Assembly: GCA_964035575.1 (NCBI GenBank) | Contig: OZ037930.1 | Span: 434,001-498,000, forward strand | DNA length: 64,000 bases | DNA from: Rhynchopus sp. YZ270_cl-10 | Lineage: Eukaryota; Euglenozoa; Diplonemea; Diplonemida; Diplonemidae | Direction: 5' to 3' | Shown here: positions 12,269 through 24,173 of the stretch, piece by piece | Layout of the letters: each line of letters opens with the position of its first letter | How positions within the stretch are numbered: position 1 is the first letter of the stretch | The notes under the pieces: generated by a model | Told to the model about the DNA's origin: nothing | What the model saw: only the letters and a program-made list of their open reading frames with translations | Database searches by the model: none | Program-made: the position numbers and the translations under genes

Positions 12269-13911
12269 AAATAAAAAAGAAGAAACAACTTTTTAGACCA
12301 TGTGTCTACCCCAAAAAGAAAAAGGTTTTGGAGAAGAGGTGATACCCTGGATAGCAAGAAAAGGGTTGAAAGATCAATATGACTCATGTGCATACACATC
12401 TTTGATCAAGAAGAAGAAGAAGAAGAAGAAGAAGAAAAAGGAAAAAAAAAATGAAAATAAAAATAAAGGCAATTCGTAGATGAACCTAAGCCGCTGCGCT
12501 TTGGTCACCTTAATAAAAACGTGATGAATGAAGGTGCCTCTCTTTGCACATAATGGAAAAAGGAGGAATTTTTTTGTGTTTTTACTATGTTTTATTGATG
12601 ATCTGTTGGTTGTAGTGCAGCTGCCATACGGACAGTCGTCACTATCGTTTTTTTAAAGCAAACTTTGTTGAACAGGTGTCACTTGAATGTTTTCGTTCGG
12701 GACAAACACCACAAAATAAAAGTTGACTTGAAATACAAAGCCCTCTCGCGACAGTGTACCTGTGGTACAATGACCGGCTGTACCGGGGGTGAAAAAAAAT
12801 GGGGGCAGAAGGAAATAGCTATTTATTACCGGTAATCATAAACGCTTTCCGCCCGGAGGGGTTTAGTGCCACGAAGCAGAAGCACGAAGACACCAACACC
12901 ACCGGTGCCCTCTGACTCTGCCGACAAATTTTTCTGGGGTCGATATTGACAGGTCGCTGACAGGTCCTTGACCCGATTTCCCATAGCACCACCCGGTAGT
13001 AAAAGACAAGAAACCATGAAACAATGGTGGTTTCACAAAAAAAAGGAAGGGCACAAACACAGGGTGAGCCATCTCGAGGTGGGTAACCACTACACTTCAA
13101 CACTTCATCAAAAAAAAAAAAAAATGCCTTTTTAAAAAAATCTGTATTTATATACGGGGACACACATAAAGTTCCTAGTTTTGTTTACTGACTCGGGTGG
13201 GGAGGAACTATTTGTGCAGGATGCCAGCCCTCGGATGAAAGCACTTATAAGTACCTTGCGGCCAACAACAGAAAGGTGTGTTGGGAAAAAAGAAAAAAAA
13301 AAAATAACGTCATCACTCAAAACCACCCACACAACCACATCAAAAACGGCAAGGAGGTACAAAAAAAAAAATGGGGGTGGGTAGGTGGAGGCACACGAGA
13401 ACCATCATTTATTTTCTCGAAAATAACAAAATAATAACGCCCCCTCCTCAAAGACCAAACACGCCGATCACAGTTGCAAACCTAAAATAATAAAACGAGC
13501 TGCCTAATGTTGTTTTTTTTTTTTTTTTCACAGATGCCCGATGCCACACAAACAGTATGGCACACAACTCCCTTCCAGAAGCAAATACTTGGGGGGGGAA
13601 ACGAAAAACACAACACACAAAACGGAGTCGATTCCATTGGAAAAGGCTGTCAAAATAAGGTAGGGAGAAGAAAGACGAGAGAAAGAAGAAGAAAAAAAAA
13701 GAAGGAAAAAAAAAAGAAAATAGATACACGACAAAAAAAAAAAATCCTCAAAACATTTGGTCCTAAATCTTGAAGATCTTTTACCATACCATGTTAGATA
13801 GGTTTCCATTTTTTTCTTCTTTTTTTATTTAGTGTAGAGGGGCAAGAACAGAACACAAAAATGGGAGAGGGGGGGGTTGAATGAAAATTTTTGTTATTTT
13901 TTTTTTTTTTT

Positions 13912-14112
13912 GGGGTAAGGACATTCTGGTACCCGTAGGTCTGAACTGTCCAAAATGCAAACCTTGTGGTTCTGAAGTGTCTTTATCGTAAACCTTGTGG
14001 GTCTGAACTGTCTTTATCGTAAACCTTGTGGGTCTGAATTGTCTTTATCGAAACCTTGTGGGTCTGAATTGTCCAAAAGTCAAACTTGGGGGTACCAGAA
14101 TGTCCTTACCCC
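13912..14112. mobile_element. 201-bp inverted-repeat element with internal ~31-bp tandem repeats
   Basis: The ends are 22-bp inverted repeats beginning GGGGTAAGGACATTCTGGTA. The interior is about four degenerate copies of a ~31-bp unit containing GTCTGAACTGTCTTTATCG. T-runs flank both sides, so a target duplication cannot be resolved. Confidence 0.7.
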
Positions 14113-15300
14113 CTTTTTTTTTTGCTTTGCGCTCCTTTTTTTGTGGTCAAAAATGGGAGAGGGATTTGAACGGGGTTTTTATGTAAGTTTTTTGATATGG
14201 TTGCTTTGTGCGCTTGTTTTGTTTGTTTTTTTTTTTTTTTTTGTTAATTTTTTGCTACCTGGCCAAGAGGAAACCTCTTTGAGACCAAAAAAAGGGCCAC
14301 AAATGCTCTAAACTCATTTTGGACAACCTCGCCAAGTTTCTGAGAGTACTGTTTTCTTTTGTGTTCCTTGAGTTTGATGACTCTGTTGGCGTAAATATGC
14401 TTCTTCATTCAAACAGTGTTCACACCTTTTTTTATAGCCTGCAGCTCTCACGCTCTTTTTCGTGCTCTCACCCAGAGTTAAAACCTGTAGGTTTTAACTG
14501 ATGTAAGGGGGCTTGTAAGAAAAGTTAAAAAAAAAAGGGGGACAAAAGGTGGAAAAAAGCTTTTGTTTTTTGTTACTCGAGTTACCATATTTTCACCCAA
14601 ATGATGTGCGTAACTTTTAGTATCGACTTACTTGCCGTGATGTAAAGGGGACCATTTTTTATACTCTGAAAAAAAAAAAATATAAGGGAGCGAGTGTAAG
14701 AAAAACGGAAGCCACAAAAAGGGGGGGATGAGAGAGAAAGAAAAAATGGAATCAAGGCTAAAAATTGCTCTCAAAAATTGGGAAATAAATTTCCTGGGTC
14801 ATATCTTTCAAAACCTTTTTTTCGTAGCATTGCAATTTTTGTGTTTGTTGAGCATTTTTTTTTTGTTATTTTGTTGTTTGATTTTCTACCACAAAAAGTG
14901 TGTCTGCGCGATGTCACATTCACTCCCATTTTTTTTTTGCTTTTTTTTGTATGAATCTCAGACACAGGGTGGGTGGCAAAAGAAGTGAAGGCTGTAAAAG
15001 GTAGTTCTTGTGTGAGTGTGGACACCCGAGGATGAACTCCACTATATTTTTTTTTTTTAAATTTTTGGCCCTGTTCTCTCTTGCTTTAGTTTTATTTTTA
15101 AATTGTTACGATCTATCGAAACATCGTTTTTTGAGTAGGATACTGGAAATCATGCACGTCAGCGAACAATTCTCTTGCAAACTCTTGAAAATCTGTCTCC
15201 ATTTTAGAGCACATGCAGACTATCCGTTCTCACACCCCCCCCTACTGCCCTACTGTTTCTTGTAAGGGGGGAATTTTATTATGTCGACGACCGCTGTGAG
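14113..15300. other. T/A-rich spacer
   Basis: No gene is supported; the open frames are short and homopolymer-driven. A short GTGTGG...CTCCAC element lies at 15004-15045. The last 8 bases (15293-15300) are the left target duplication of the next element. Confidence 0.5.
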
Positions 15301-16263
15301 CAGGGGTCGCGCTAACTTGCTACCGACTACCGTCGATTTTTGGCGATTTTTTTTTGCAAACCGGGGTTTCCTTACTAAAATCGGAGAAACTCATATTTCA
15401 TAGTAAAGGTACCATAGCGTGTTTTTGTACACACATGTGACCCCATCGTGGAGAGCAATCGGCTCGCGCAATCAAAAGAAATCAGAGAAAAGGGAAAAGA
15501 AAAAAAGACAAAAGTTGAGTACCGTGCGCCTGCGGCGCTGCCTACTGTTCTCAGTCAAGAACACCACAATTTCATCTGAAGCTGGGTTTTCAGACTTGAA
15601 AATGACCCTTCTTTACGAGAATCGGCAGTCTCAAAAAGTGCACAGGAATAAAGAAATGGTGAAAACTTAAATACCGAAAACTCGTCCATTTTTCCAAAAT
15701 GACCCCATCACTTTCTGCAATCGCACCGCATCGGACGATGCGATCAACAACGCCCAAAAACGCCTCCCCCTTTTTGGTGATCTGGGAACATGTTTGCAGG
15801 GGTTTCCTTACTAAGACCAGAGAATCTCATATTTCATAGTAAGGGTACTTTAGCGTGTTTTTGCGCACACATGTGACCCCACCGTGGAGAGCAATCGACT
15901 CGTACAATCAAAAGAACGCAGAGAAAAGGGAAAAAGAAAAAAGACAAAAGTTGGGTACCGTGCGCCTGCGGCGCTATCTACTGTTCTAGTGGTGTCAAAA
16001 AACACCACAATTTCATCTGAAGCTGGGTTTTCAGACCTGAAAATGACCCTTGTTTAAGAGTATGGGTTCATATTTTGTGAAAATTTAAGTCACTAAAAGT
16101 TTGTCCATTTTTCCGTATATCCCCCACCACAGAACGGGATTGGCTCGGAAATGCCACAAAACACTGTTTTTTCACCCCCTGGTGCACAGCTGTTTCAGGT
16201 ACGTTTTTTGGTACCGTTTTTCTATTTTTTCGCCGATTTCCCCCAAAATTAGCGCGACCCCTG
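15301..16263. mobile_element. hAT-like non-autonomous element, 963 bp
   Basis: The ends are inverted repeats starting CAGGGGTCGCGCTAA, typical of hAT superfamily termini. They are flanked by a perfect 8-bp duplication GCTGTGAG (15293-15300 and 16264-16271), the hAT duplication length. The interior has two ~250-bp direct repeats (about 15364-15610 and 15797-16055). The right part (about 16065-16145) is shared, inverted, with 21379-21475. No transposase is visible. Confidence 0.9.
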
Positions 16264-16610
16264 GCTGTGAGTACAGTTTTTTTTTTCTTGTTCTTCCAGT
16301 GACCGCAGAGGAATTCATCATGTGATCAATAGTATGCCTCTTGGGGGTTTTGACACGATTGTGTTGAGTATTTTGTAGGGGGGCCTATGCACCGGCTATT
16401 CCTTCATTTGGCTCGGAAAATTTGGCGCCTTTCGGCAAAAAAACCCAAAAATATGTGAAACTACCCTGTATTCCACACCAAAAATCACTTTCCGCCGGGT
16501 TTCAGGCACTTTGGAGCCATTTTTCGACCTTTAGATGCAAAAACATCAAAAAATAGAGCAAAATGGCTTACAGCGCCACATAAACCGTACAGTTCCTCAA
16601 GGAATAGTAC

Positions 16611-18266
16611 CAGAATTTTACTTCCTGGGTAGGTGACTAATGAACATCCTCCCAAAAGTACCCAAATTTTACTTCCTGGGTAGGTGACCACTGAACATCC
16701 TCCCAAAAGTACCCAAATTTCACTTCCTGGGTAGGCGACTAGTGAACATCCTCCCAAAAGTACCCAAATTTTACTTCCTGGGTAGGTGACTAATGAACAT
16801 CCTCCCAAAAGTACCCAAATTTTACTTCCTGGGTAGGTGACTAATGAACATCCTCCCAAAAGTGCCCAAATTTTACTTCCTGGGTAGGTGACTAATGAAC
16901 ATCCTCCCAAAAGTACCCAAATTTTACTTCCTGGGTAGGTGACCACTGAACATCCTCCCAAAAGTACCCAAATTTCACTTCCTGGGTAGGCGACTAGTGA
17001 ACATCCTCCCAAAAGTACCCAAATTTTACTTCCTGGGTAGGTGACTAATGAACATCCTCCCAAAAGTACCCAAATTTTACTTCCTGGGTAGGTGACTAAT
17101 GAACATCCTCCCAAAAGTACCCAAATTTTACTTCCTGGGTAGGCGACTAGTGAACATCCTCCCAAAAGTACCCAAATTTTACTTCCTGGGTAGGTGACCA
17201 CTGAACATCCTCTCACAAGTACCCAAATTTTACTTCCTGGGTAGGTGACTAGTGAACATCCTCCCAAAAGTGCCCAAATTTTACTTCCTGGGTAGGTGAC
17301 TAATGAACATCCTCCCAAAAGTACCCAAATTTTACTTCCTGGGTAGGTGACCACTGAACATCCTCTCACAAGTACCCAAATTTTACTTCCTGGGTAGGCG
17401 ACTAGTGAACATCCTCTGAAAAGTACCAGAATTTTACTTTTTGAGTAGGCGACTTGTGAACATCCTCTGAAAAGTACCAGAATTTTACTTTTTGAGTGGG
17501 GGACTTGTGAACATCCTCTGAAAAGTACCAGAATTTTACTTTTTGAGTGGGGGACTTGTGAACATCCTCTGAAAAGTACCAGAATTTTACTTTTTGAGTG
17601 GGGGACTTGTGAACATCCTCTGAAAAGTACCAGAATTTTACTTTTTGAGTGGGGGACTAGTGAACATCCTCTGAAAAGTGCCAGAATTTTACTATTTAAG
17701 TGGGGGACTTGTGAACATCCTCTGAAAAGTGCCAGAATTTTACTATTTAAGTGGGGGACTTGTGAACATCCTCTGAAAAGTACCAGAATTTTACTTTTTG
17801 AGTAGGCGACTTGTGAACATCCTCTGAAAAGTGCCAGAATTTTACTTTTTGAGTGGGGGACTTGTGAACATCCTCTGAAAAGTGCCAGAATTTTACTATT
17901 TAAGTGGGGGACTTGTGAACATCCTCTGAAAAGTACCAGAATTTTACTTTTTGAGTAGGCGACGTGTGAACATCCTCTGAAAAGTACCAGAATTTTACTT
18001 TTTGAGTGGGGGACTTGTGAACATCCTCTGAAAAGTGCCAGAATTTTACTTTTTGAGTGGGGGACTTGTGAACATCCTCTGAAAAGTGCCAGAATTTTAC
18101 TTTTTGAGTAGGCGACTTGTGAACATCCTCTGAAAAGTACCAGAAATTTACTTTTTGAGTAGGCGACTTGTGAACATCCTCTGAAAAGTGCCAGAATTTT
18201 ACTTTTTGAGTGGGGGACTTGTGAACATCCTCTGAAAAGACCAGAAATTTACTTTTTGAGTAGGTA
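16611..18266. repeat. 51-bp minisatellite, about 32 copies in two subfamilies
   Basis: The period is 51 bp throughout, and each unit includes GTGAACATCCTC or AATGAACATCCTC. Units up to about 17400 carry CTTCCTGGGTAGG; units after that carry CTTTTTGAGT with GGGGGAC. Because 51 is a multiple of three, one frame stays open across many units on the minus strand. This is expected for such arrays and is not evidence of a protein. Confidence 0.95.
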
Positions 18267-18451
18267 CCTGTCACTCCCAGGTTAAAAAGGACACTTTTTG
18301 CTGCAAAATATGAAAAAAATCATACCAAAAAAAGTGTGTTTTTTTACTCAAAAACACCTAAAAACCACCTCTGTGTGGTGGTATTGGCCTTGTGGGGGTG
18401 TTTTGGGCTCAAAAAAAAAATTTTTTTTTTTTGAAAAAAATCGGAAAAAAA

Positions 18452-19648
18452 TGGGCAAATTGCGATAACACGTATACTTTTTGTTTCCATTTGCGATAAC
18501 ACGTACACAAAAAGTATACGTGTTATCGCGAAAAGTGGTCAAAAAAGTATACGTGTTATCGCGAACAAAAATGTACGTGTTTCCTTCTTCTAAGGTGCTC
18601 GCTCTCCATACCTAGACCCTCGAATTTTTTTTTTTGGGCCCCAAAAATGGCTAATTTCGACGATTTGAGGCCATTCAAAGCAAAATTTGGCACTTTTGAG
18701 CATCTGTAGGGGTCTAGAACGCGGTTGCGAGCACCCCGTTTTTTAGCGAAATATGTACGTGTTATCGCGAAAAGTGTTCAAAAAAATGTACGTGTGACAT
18801 TCAGAAGACAGGGTCTGGTGGTAAATTTTGCGTATCCCTCTGTGGGTCACTCACACTTGCGGTCATGTGCCACTGTGTGGGTCTGGGAACCAGACTTACG
18901 TACTTAAGGTGCACGAAGACAGGGTCTGGTGGTAAATTTTGCGTAGTACTGCGACGTGGTACTGCGTGGGTCTGGGAATATGGGTACCTGGTACAGGATA
19001 TTTGTTGTCAAAGACATCTTCCACCATGCATTGAGGAGGGTAAGACAGTGGTCGCAGTTTGTACTTGATAGCATTACAACATTTAACTTCTCCACGGGGG
19101 TCTTGGGCCGTTCATTCGGTTATACCTTGACTAGCGGAAGAGGCCTTTTTGGTCTCTAGAATATCCGGTATTCCCGAACGGAGGCACACTTTGTGTGTTA
19201 CTACGACCTGGCAACTTCCAGCAGTAGGTTAAGTAATCTTTCTTGTAAATTGTTGGATCATTATCTCCTCAGTGCATGAATGCCCCACGTGACTGGACAC
19301 TTTTGTGTTTGTCATGTGGAGCTGTGGTTGCTCTTTCACGACTTTTATCCTTGTACGCAGTGTACCCAGTACCCAGTGCCCTGTCACGACTTTTTCCGTG
19401 ACAAAAAGTTTGGTTTCCTTGACAAACCAGGTACCCAGGTACCTGGGTACCTGGGTACCTGGGTACCTGGGTACCTGGGTACCTGGGTACCTGGGTACCT
19501 GGGTACCTGGGTACCTGGGTACCTGGGAAAACACGTACGTTTTTGTTCGCGAAAACACGTACACTTTTTCGCGATAACACGTATACTTTTTGTGTACGTG
19601 TTATCGCAAATCGAAAAAAAAAGTATACGTGTTATCGCAATTTACCCA
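18452..19648. mobile_element. 1.2 kb TIR element, family T, copy 1
   Basis: Inverted ends read TGGGCAAATTGCGATAACAC and its complement. Extra copies of the GTATACGTGTTATCGC motif sit just inside both ends. Flanks are seven A residues on each side, consistent with the 7-bp duplication of copy 2 (45711-46800). It contains a CTGGGTAC octamer array (19428-19528). A short open stretch conserved in both copies (about 18975-19159, plus) may be a remnant of coding sequence. No full transposase is present. Confidence 0.88.
19428..19528. repeat. CTGGGTAC octamer array
   Basis: Eleven or so tandem copies of CTGGGTAC lie inside family T copy 1. The corresponding array in copy 2 (46628-46677) uses CTGTGTAC, a uniform one-base difference. 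Confidence 0.95.
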
Positions 19649-20524
19649 AAAAAAATTGAAAATGGCAAAGGCAAATCCAGTGCAAAATGACAATTTTCAA
19701 CAAAATGTGCGTTTAAATGAGTCAACGGGCAGCATTTTGTTTAAATTTTTGCTCATTTGAGTCCACAGAGTCCCAAAAAATGCATTGCCGGGGTCGTAGG
19801 TCAAAAAAGACTTAGAAATTTTAATTTAAAATCAAAAGGAGCCTAAATTACCGGTATAGGCTCCCCTATATTTTGCTATTTTTTTTTTTTTTTTGATAAA
19901 TTGTTGGAGCAGTGTAGTTGCCTCGGTTGTGTTGCCACAGTTTGTGCAAATCTCCACTGTCAATTCAACAACTGTTATTTTCTTTTTGAAAAAAAAATCT
20001 GTTGAGTGTAATGGCTGCCGTACAGTCTTTTTCACGATCCAGATTTTAAAAATTCATTGACTCCCACATGGGCCAGTATGTTGCTGTCACAAAAAAAAAA
20101 AAGTGAAGGTGATAGTGCAAACGCGCTCTGAGTCACAGGCACTGGAAAAAAAAAGAGGGTTAAGTTGAAACTGCTCCAGGGGCTTTATACAGTATATAAA
20201 AACTCGGTCAACCTGACCGAGGTGCACGAGTACTCGACAGGAGAAACTCGGTCAGATCGGGGGGGGAGAAAAAAAAAAAAGCATTTGTTTGGTCCTGAAA
20301 GCTGCATAAGCCTTTGCATCAGACAAAAAAAATATGAAAAAAGTTGGTGTAAGATGAACTCAAGCTTCACTGTTCAGCCACCTTTGGGGGGTACTAGAAA
20401 GAGGGGGGAAAAAAGCAATGAACCGAAATGCCTGACACAGCGCAACACAGCAAATCAGTGAATACCCCCATTTTTATTTTTTTCACGGGTCAGGAAAGAT
20501 CTTTGTCTTTTTTTGTCTTTTTTC
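19649..20524. other. Spacer with module repeats
   Basis: No gene is seen. It contains a GTTGGAG module (19898-19962), a short AGTGCAAACG repeat near 20112-20145, and a hairpin at 20347-20385. An end fragment of the 513-bp element lies at 20484-20524, now interrupted by the copy that follows. Confidence 0.5.
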
Positions 20525-21037
20525 CACGGGTCGGGAAAGATCTTTTTTTTTTTTTTTTTTTTCGAGAAAAAAAATCCTCTTCTCCCGAAAAAAAAAAAAA
20601 AAAAAAGATTTTTGGGAGAAAAAAAAAAAGAGAAAAGATTTGAAAATCCTGGGAAAATCCTGAAAAAATCCTGAAAAATCCTGGAAAAATCCATGAAATT
20701 TCATGAAAAATCTCGAGATCTTGAGAAATCTTTGAAAAAAAAAAAAAAGATTTTCAAAATCTTTTTTTTTTTTTCCCCCAAAAAGATTTTTCAAAATCCC
20801 AAAAATCTTTTTTATCTTTTTTTTGAGAAAAAAAAGATTTTCAAGATCTTTTTCATCTTTTTTTCTCTTTTTTTCCTTTTTTTTCCTTTTTTTTTCAGGA
20901 TTTTTCAAAGATCTCAAAGATCTCGAGAGATCCTGAAAAAAAAAGACAAAAATCCTGAAAATCTTGATTTTTTATTTTTTTCTCCCGAGATTCTCGAAAA
21001 AAGACAAAAAAAGACAAAAGATCTTTCCTGACCCGTG
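20525..21037. mobile_element. 513-bp low-complexity TIR element, copy A (nested)
   Basis: The ends are CACGGGTCRGGAAAGATCTT and its complement. The interior is built from A/T runs and GATCTTGAGA-type words. It sits inside a partial, oppositely oriented copy (20484-20524 and 21038-21175). The pieces on each side join at a 6-bp duplication TTTTTC. Confidence 0.85.
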
Positions 21038-21175
21038 TTTTTCGAGAATCTCGGGAGGAAAAAAAAAAAAAATCAAGATTTTCAGGATTTTTGTCTTTTT
21101 TTTTCAGGATCTCTCGAGATCTTTGAGATCTTTGAAAAATCCTGGAAAAAAAAAGGAAAAAAAGGAAAAAATAAA

Positions 21176-21626
21176 GACTTATACTTTTTTTCCAAAAATC
21201 GGGTTACGTGATACTTCACGTACGTGACGTTTTTTGAAAAAAAATTTTACGTGATTTACGTGATTTCGAAAAAAAAACAAAAAAAAGTACTTTTTTTTTC
21301 ACGTGAAAATCTACGTACGTGAAAATATTGGAGCGTTTTCGGCCATAAAAATGCCCGAAAACACCCGCATTTGCATTTCCGGAATCCACCCATTCTGTGG
21401 TGGGGGATATACAGAAAAATGGACAAAATTTTAGTGACTAAAATTTTCACGAAATATGAACCCACACCCAAATGGGTAAAAAAGTACTTTTTTTTTTTTC
21501 AAAAAAAAAAAAGTACTTTTTTTTTTCATTTTTCGTCACGTACTTTTTTACTTTTTTTTAAAAAAAAAAAGTACGTGAAGTACTTTCTACATCCATGATC
21601 TTTTTGGGAAAAAAAAAAAAAAAAGA
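21176..21626. other. ACGTGA-rich spacer and repeat fragments
   Basis: Repeated ACGTGAT and TACGTG words occupy about 21190-21330. A block at 21379-21475 is the inverted relative of the right part of the hAT-like element at 15.3-16.3 kb. A fragment of the 513-bp element starts near 21599 and serves as target for the next element. No gene. Confidence 0.55.
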
Positions 21627-21635
21627 TTTTGAAAA

Positions 21636-23511
21636 GGGAAATAGTCAGATTTACCCTACCCTATTTTGAAAAAGTTCAGACTTGCCCGAAATAAGTTCAG
21701 ACTTGCCCTAAAAGTGTTTTTAGGGCAAGTCTGAACTTATTTCGGGCAAGTCTGAACTTATTTTTAGGGCAAACACTTTTTTTAGGGCAAGTCTGAACTT
21801 TTTTAGGGCAACCCTGCACTTATTTATTGGGCAAGCTGGGGGCTCTTGGGTTACAGAGCCCGGCGGTCGTCGTTTTTGCGTTTCTGTTTAGGGCACGTAT
21901 GGGCTATTCGCGACGAGTCCTGGTAGTGAAATGAGCAACCTATGGTATGGAGCTTTTTTTCCATGCAACTGAATTTCCTCGTGTCCAGGACACCCCACTT
22001 TCCGAGCAAAATTAAATAATGACACAAATGGGAGGGGAAAACCCTCTGACCTTTATCATCACTCTAAAAAACTCTCAGGTACCGCACCGCAGTACCGCAC
22101 CACGATCCGAGACCCGTACAGAACAGAGACCAGAAAAAAGACTTCCGCACCCAAACGCGACTCCTCATAGAACACGACGTAGTAGTAACAAAAAAAAAAT
22201 ACCGATTACTGCAGTAAGTACAAAGCCTTTGGGCGACATTGTACAGGTCCTACATCATGTACGTAAAATTGTCGATACAACCAAAGAAAAGCATAGTGGT
22301 GCACCCTCGGGTGTCTGCACTACTGCAACAACTATTTCTATAGCTACAGTTTCCCCACCTCTACCTTTAACTTTTTATACGAGGATGTAATTCTCCGGGA
22401 TTACTCCGCGATTGTCGTCACAACAAAAAAGTCCAGAGGACTTGTTGGTCGCCTTACTCATTTGGATCAACGGTATGTATATGCTACTCATTACAATGTT
22501 AGCCACTTCTATTGCCAGACACCGGGGCAAATAGTAAGTGCAAGAAAACTGCTTTTTGGAAACCAGGAAAACATGATGGACACTCCACTCCACGTGCGGA
22601 CATGTTTGGCACTTCTGCATGCGTGCAGTATCCAAATGTGTCCCCGTGGGAACAAAGTGATAAAGATGTGTCCACTGTGTACAGGGAAAAAACTTTGCGC
22701 TCCCCCGGACAGTGCACAATTCAACCCCTTGTGGGTGGTCTTGTTGCCTTTTGGAACAACAACAATTTTTCCACGTTGTTGCATTTTGGCCAGGCATGCT
22801 CTTGAAAGCATGACAATTTGATTGCGTATGGACAAAGCAAATAACCAAGTATGAATTCTGAGTTGAAATGTGAGAGATGTTGTGGGAAGGGGAGTTCGCT
22901 CCTTTCAACGATGATCTCGTTGTTCTTCAATAGGCATGTCTTAACCGACCACATAAATAAAATTGTGCCGGCCTCGAAGGATTCTAAGCAAACCCGCGTG
23001 GTAGCTAAACACTGACTCTCTCTCAATTCAACAAAGAAGGAATACTTGGTAATTTGTGGAGCACCCGTGCATGAAAATTGTAAAACTTTGCGCCCCACGT
23101 TGCCCCAGAACACGGCTTCCTTTGTAACCGGTTCTGGCCCAACGTGGACTGCCTGTTCACCCTTTCCGGGTGGCTGGTGGTTTCTGGCATCAATTTTTGG
23201 GCTCCGGCTCGGTTAGGCATTTTAGGGCAATAAAACAAGTCATACCACATGGGGCCCCAAGAGTGCCCCAGCCAAAGTGGCCTGACTTGTTGCCCTAAAA
23301 TAAGTTCAGACTTGCCCTAAAAAAGTTCAGACTTGCCCTAAAAAAGTTCAGACTTGCCCTAAAAAAAGTGTTTGCCCTAAAAATAAGTTCAGACTTGCCC
23401 TAAAAACACTTTTAGGGCAAGTCTGAACTTATTTTCGGGCAAGTCTGAACTTTTTCATAGGGCAAGTCTGAACTTTTTAAAAATAGGGTAGGGTAAGTCT
23501 GACTATCTCCC
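21636..23511. mobile_element. 1.88 kb TIR element with 9-bp duplication, family G
   Basis: The ends are inverted repeats beginning GGGAAATAGTCAGATTTACC, followed by repeated GTTCAGACTTGCCC words in inverted arrangement. TTTTGAAAA is duplicated exactly at 21627-21635 and 23512-23520. The flanking sequence is a 513-bp-type element whose two halves rejoin once family G is removed. A 9-bp duplication recalls Mutator-like elements, but that placement is inference. Several coding-like stretches (for example 22384-22472, plus, ending at a GTATGT donor) suggest a decayed gene. I cannot identify a transposase. Confidence 0.85.
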
Positions 23512-23671
23512 TTTTGAAAATCTTTTTTTTTTTTTTTTCAAAGATTTCTCAAGATCTCGAGATTTTTCATGAAATTTCATGGATTTTTCCAGGATTTTTC
23601 AGGATTTTTTCAGGATTTTCCCAGGATTTTAAACTCTTTTTTTTTTTTCTCCCAAAAATCTTTTTTAAAAA
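23512..23671. mobile_element. 513-bp element fragment hosting family G
   Basis: This is the right-hand continuation of the element begun at about 21599. It is truncated at its junction with copy D. Confidence 0.7.
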
Positions 23672-24173
23672 CACGGGTCAGGAAAGATCTTTTGTCTTTT
23701 TTTGTCTTTTTTCGAGAATCTCGGGAGAAAAAAAAAAAAAATCAAGATTTTCAGGATTTTTGTCTTTTTTTTTCAGGATCTCTCGAGATCTTTGAGATCT
23801 TTGAAAAATCCTGAAAAAAAAAGGAAAAAAAAGGAAAAAAAGAGAGAAAAAGATGAAAAAGATCTTGAAAATCTTTTTTTTCTCAAAAAAAAGATAAAAA
23901 AGATTTTTGGGATTTTGAAAAATCTTTTTGGGAAAAAAAAAAAAAAAGATTTTGAAAATCTTTTTTTTTTTTTTCAAAGATTTCTCAAGATCTCGAGATT
24001 TTTCATGAAATTTCATGGATTTTTCCAGGATTTTTCAGGATTTTTTCAGGATTTTCAAATCTTTTCTCTTTTTTTTTTTCTCCCAAAAATCTTTTTTTTT
24101 TTTTTTTTTTCGGGAGAAGAGGATTTTTTTTCTCGAAAAAAAAAAAAAAAAAAAAGATCTTTCCCGACCCGTG
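23672..24173. mobile_element. 513-bp element, copy D (inverted orientation)
   Basis: About 502 bp with both CACGGGTC / GACCCGTG ends. It reads in the opposite direction to copies A, B and E. Apparent long open frames here are produced by A/T runs. Confidence 0.85.

Larger units (their letters stand above)
10349..13911. other. Gene-poor spacer rich in short structured repeats
   Basis: I see no supported gene. Content in order: hairpins at 10705-10744 and 10798-10824; a GTCGCCC module at 10909-10972; GTTGGAG modules at 11010-11075 and 11665-11732; a 42-bp inserted element at 11461-11518; and a tRNA-like hairpin repeat at about 11528-11600. Next come a ~200-bp dispersed repeat (12066-12268), hairpins at 12366-12409 and 12477-12513, an AAG run near 12409-12435, and a further module at about 12720-12790. 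A minus-strand open stretch near 12826-13017 looks mildly coding-like but has no start or splice support. Confidence 0.5.

Noticed and set aside
12826-13163. Minus-strand frames of 63-114 codons
   Set aside because: Three frames are open over the same stretch, with no splice-site or family support. Left as unannotated spacer.
16485-17369. 294-codon frame with repeated GGCSLVTYPGSKIWVLL units
   Set aside because: The frame exists because the satellite period (51 bp) is divisible by three. Nothing points to a protein.
16611-18266. Possible CRISPR array
   Set aside because: Units are contiguous 51-mers with no unique spacers, in a eukaryotic context.
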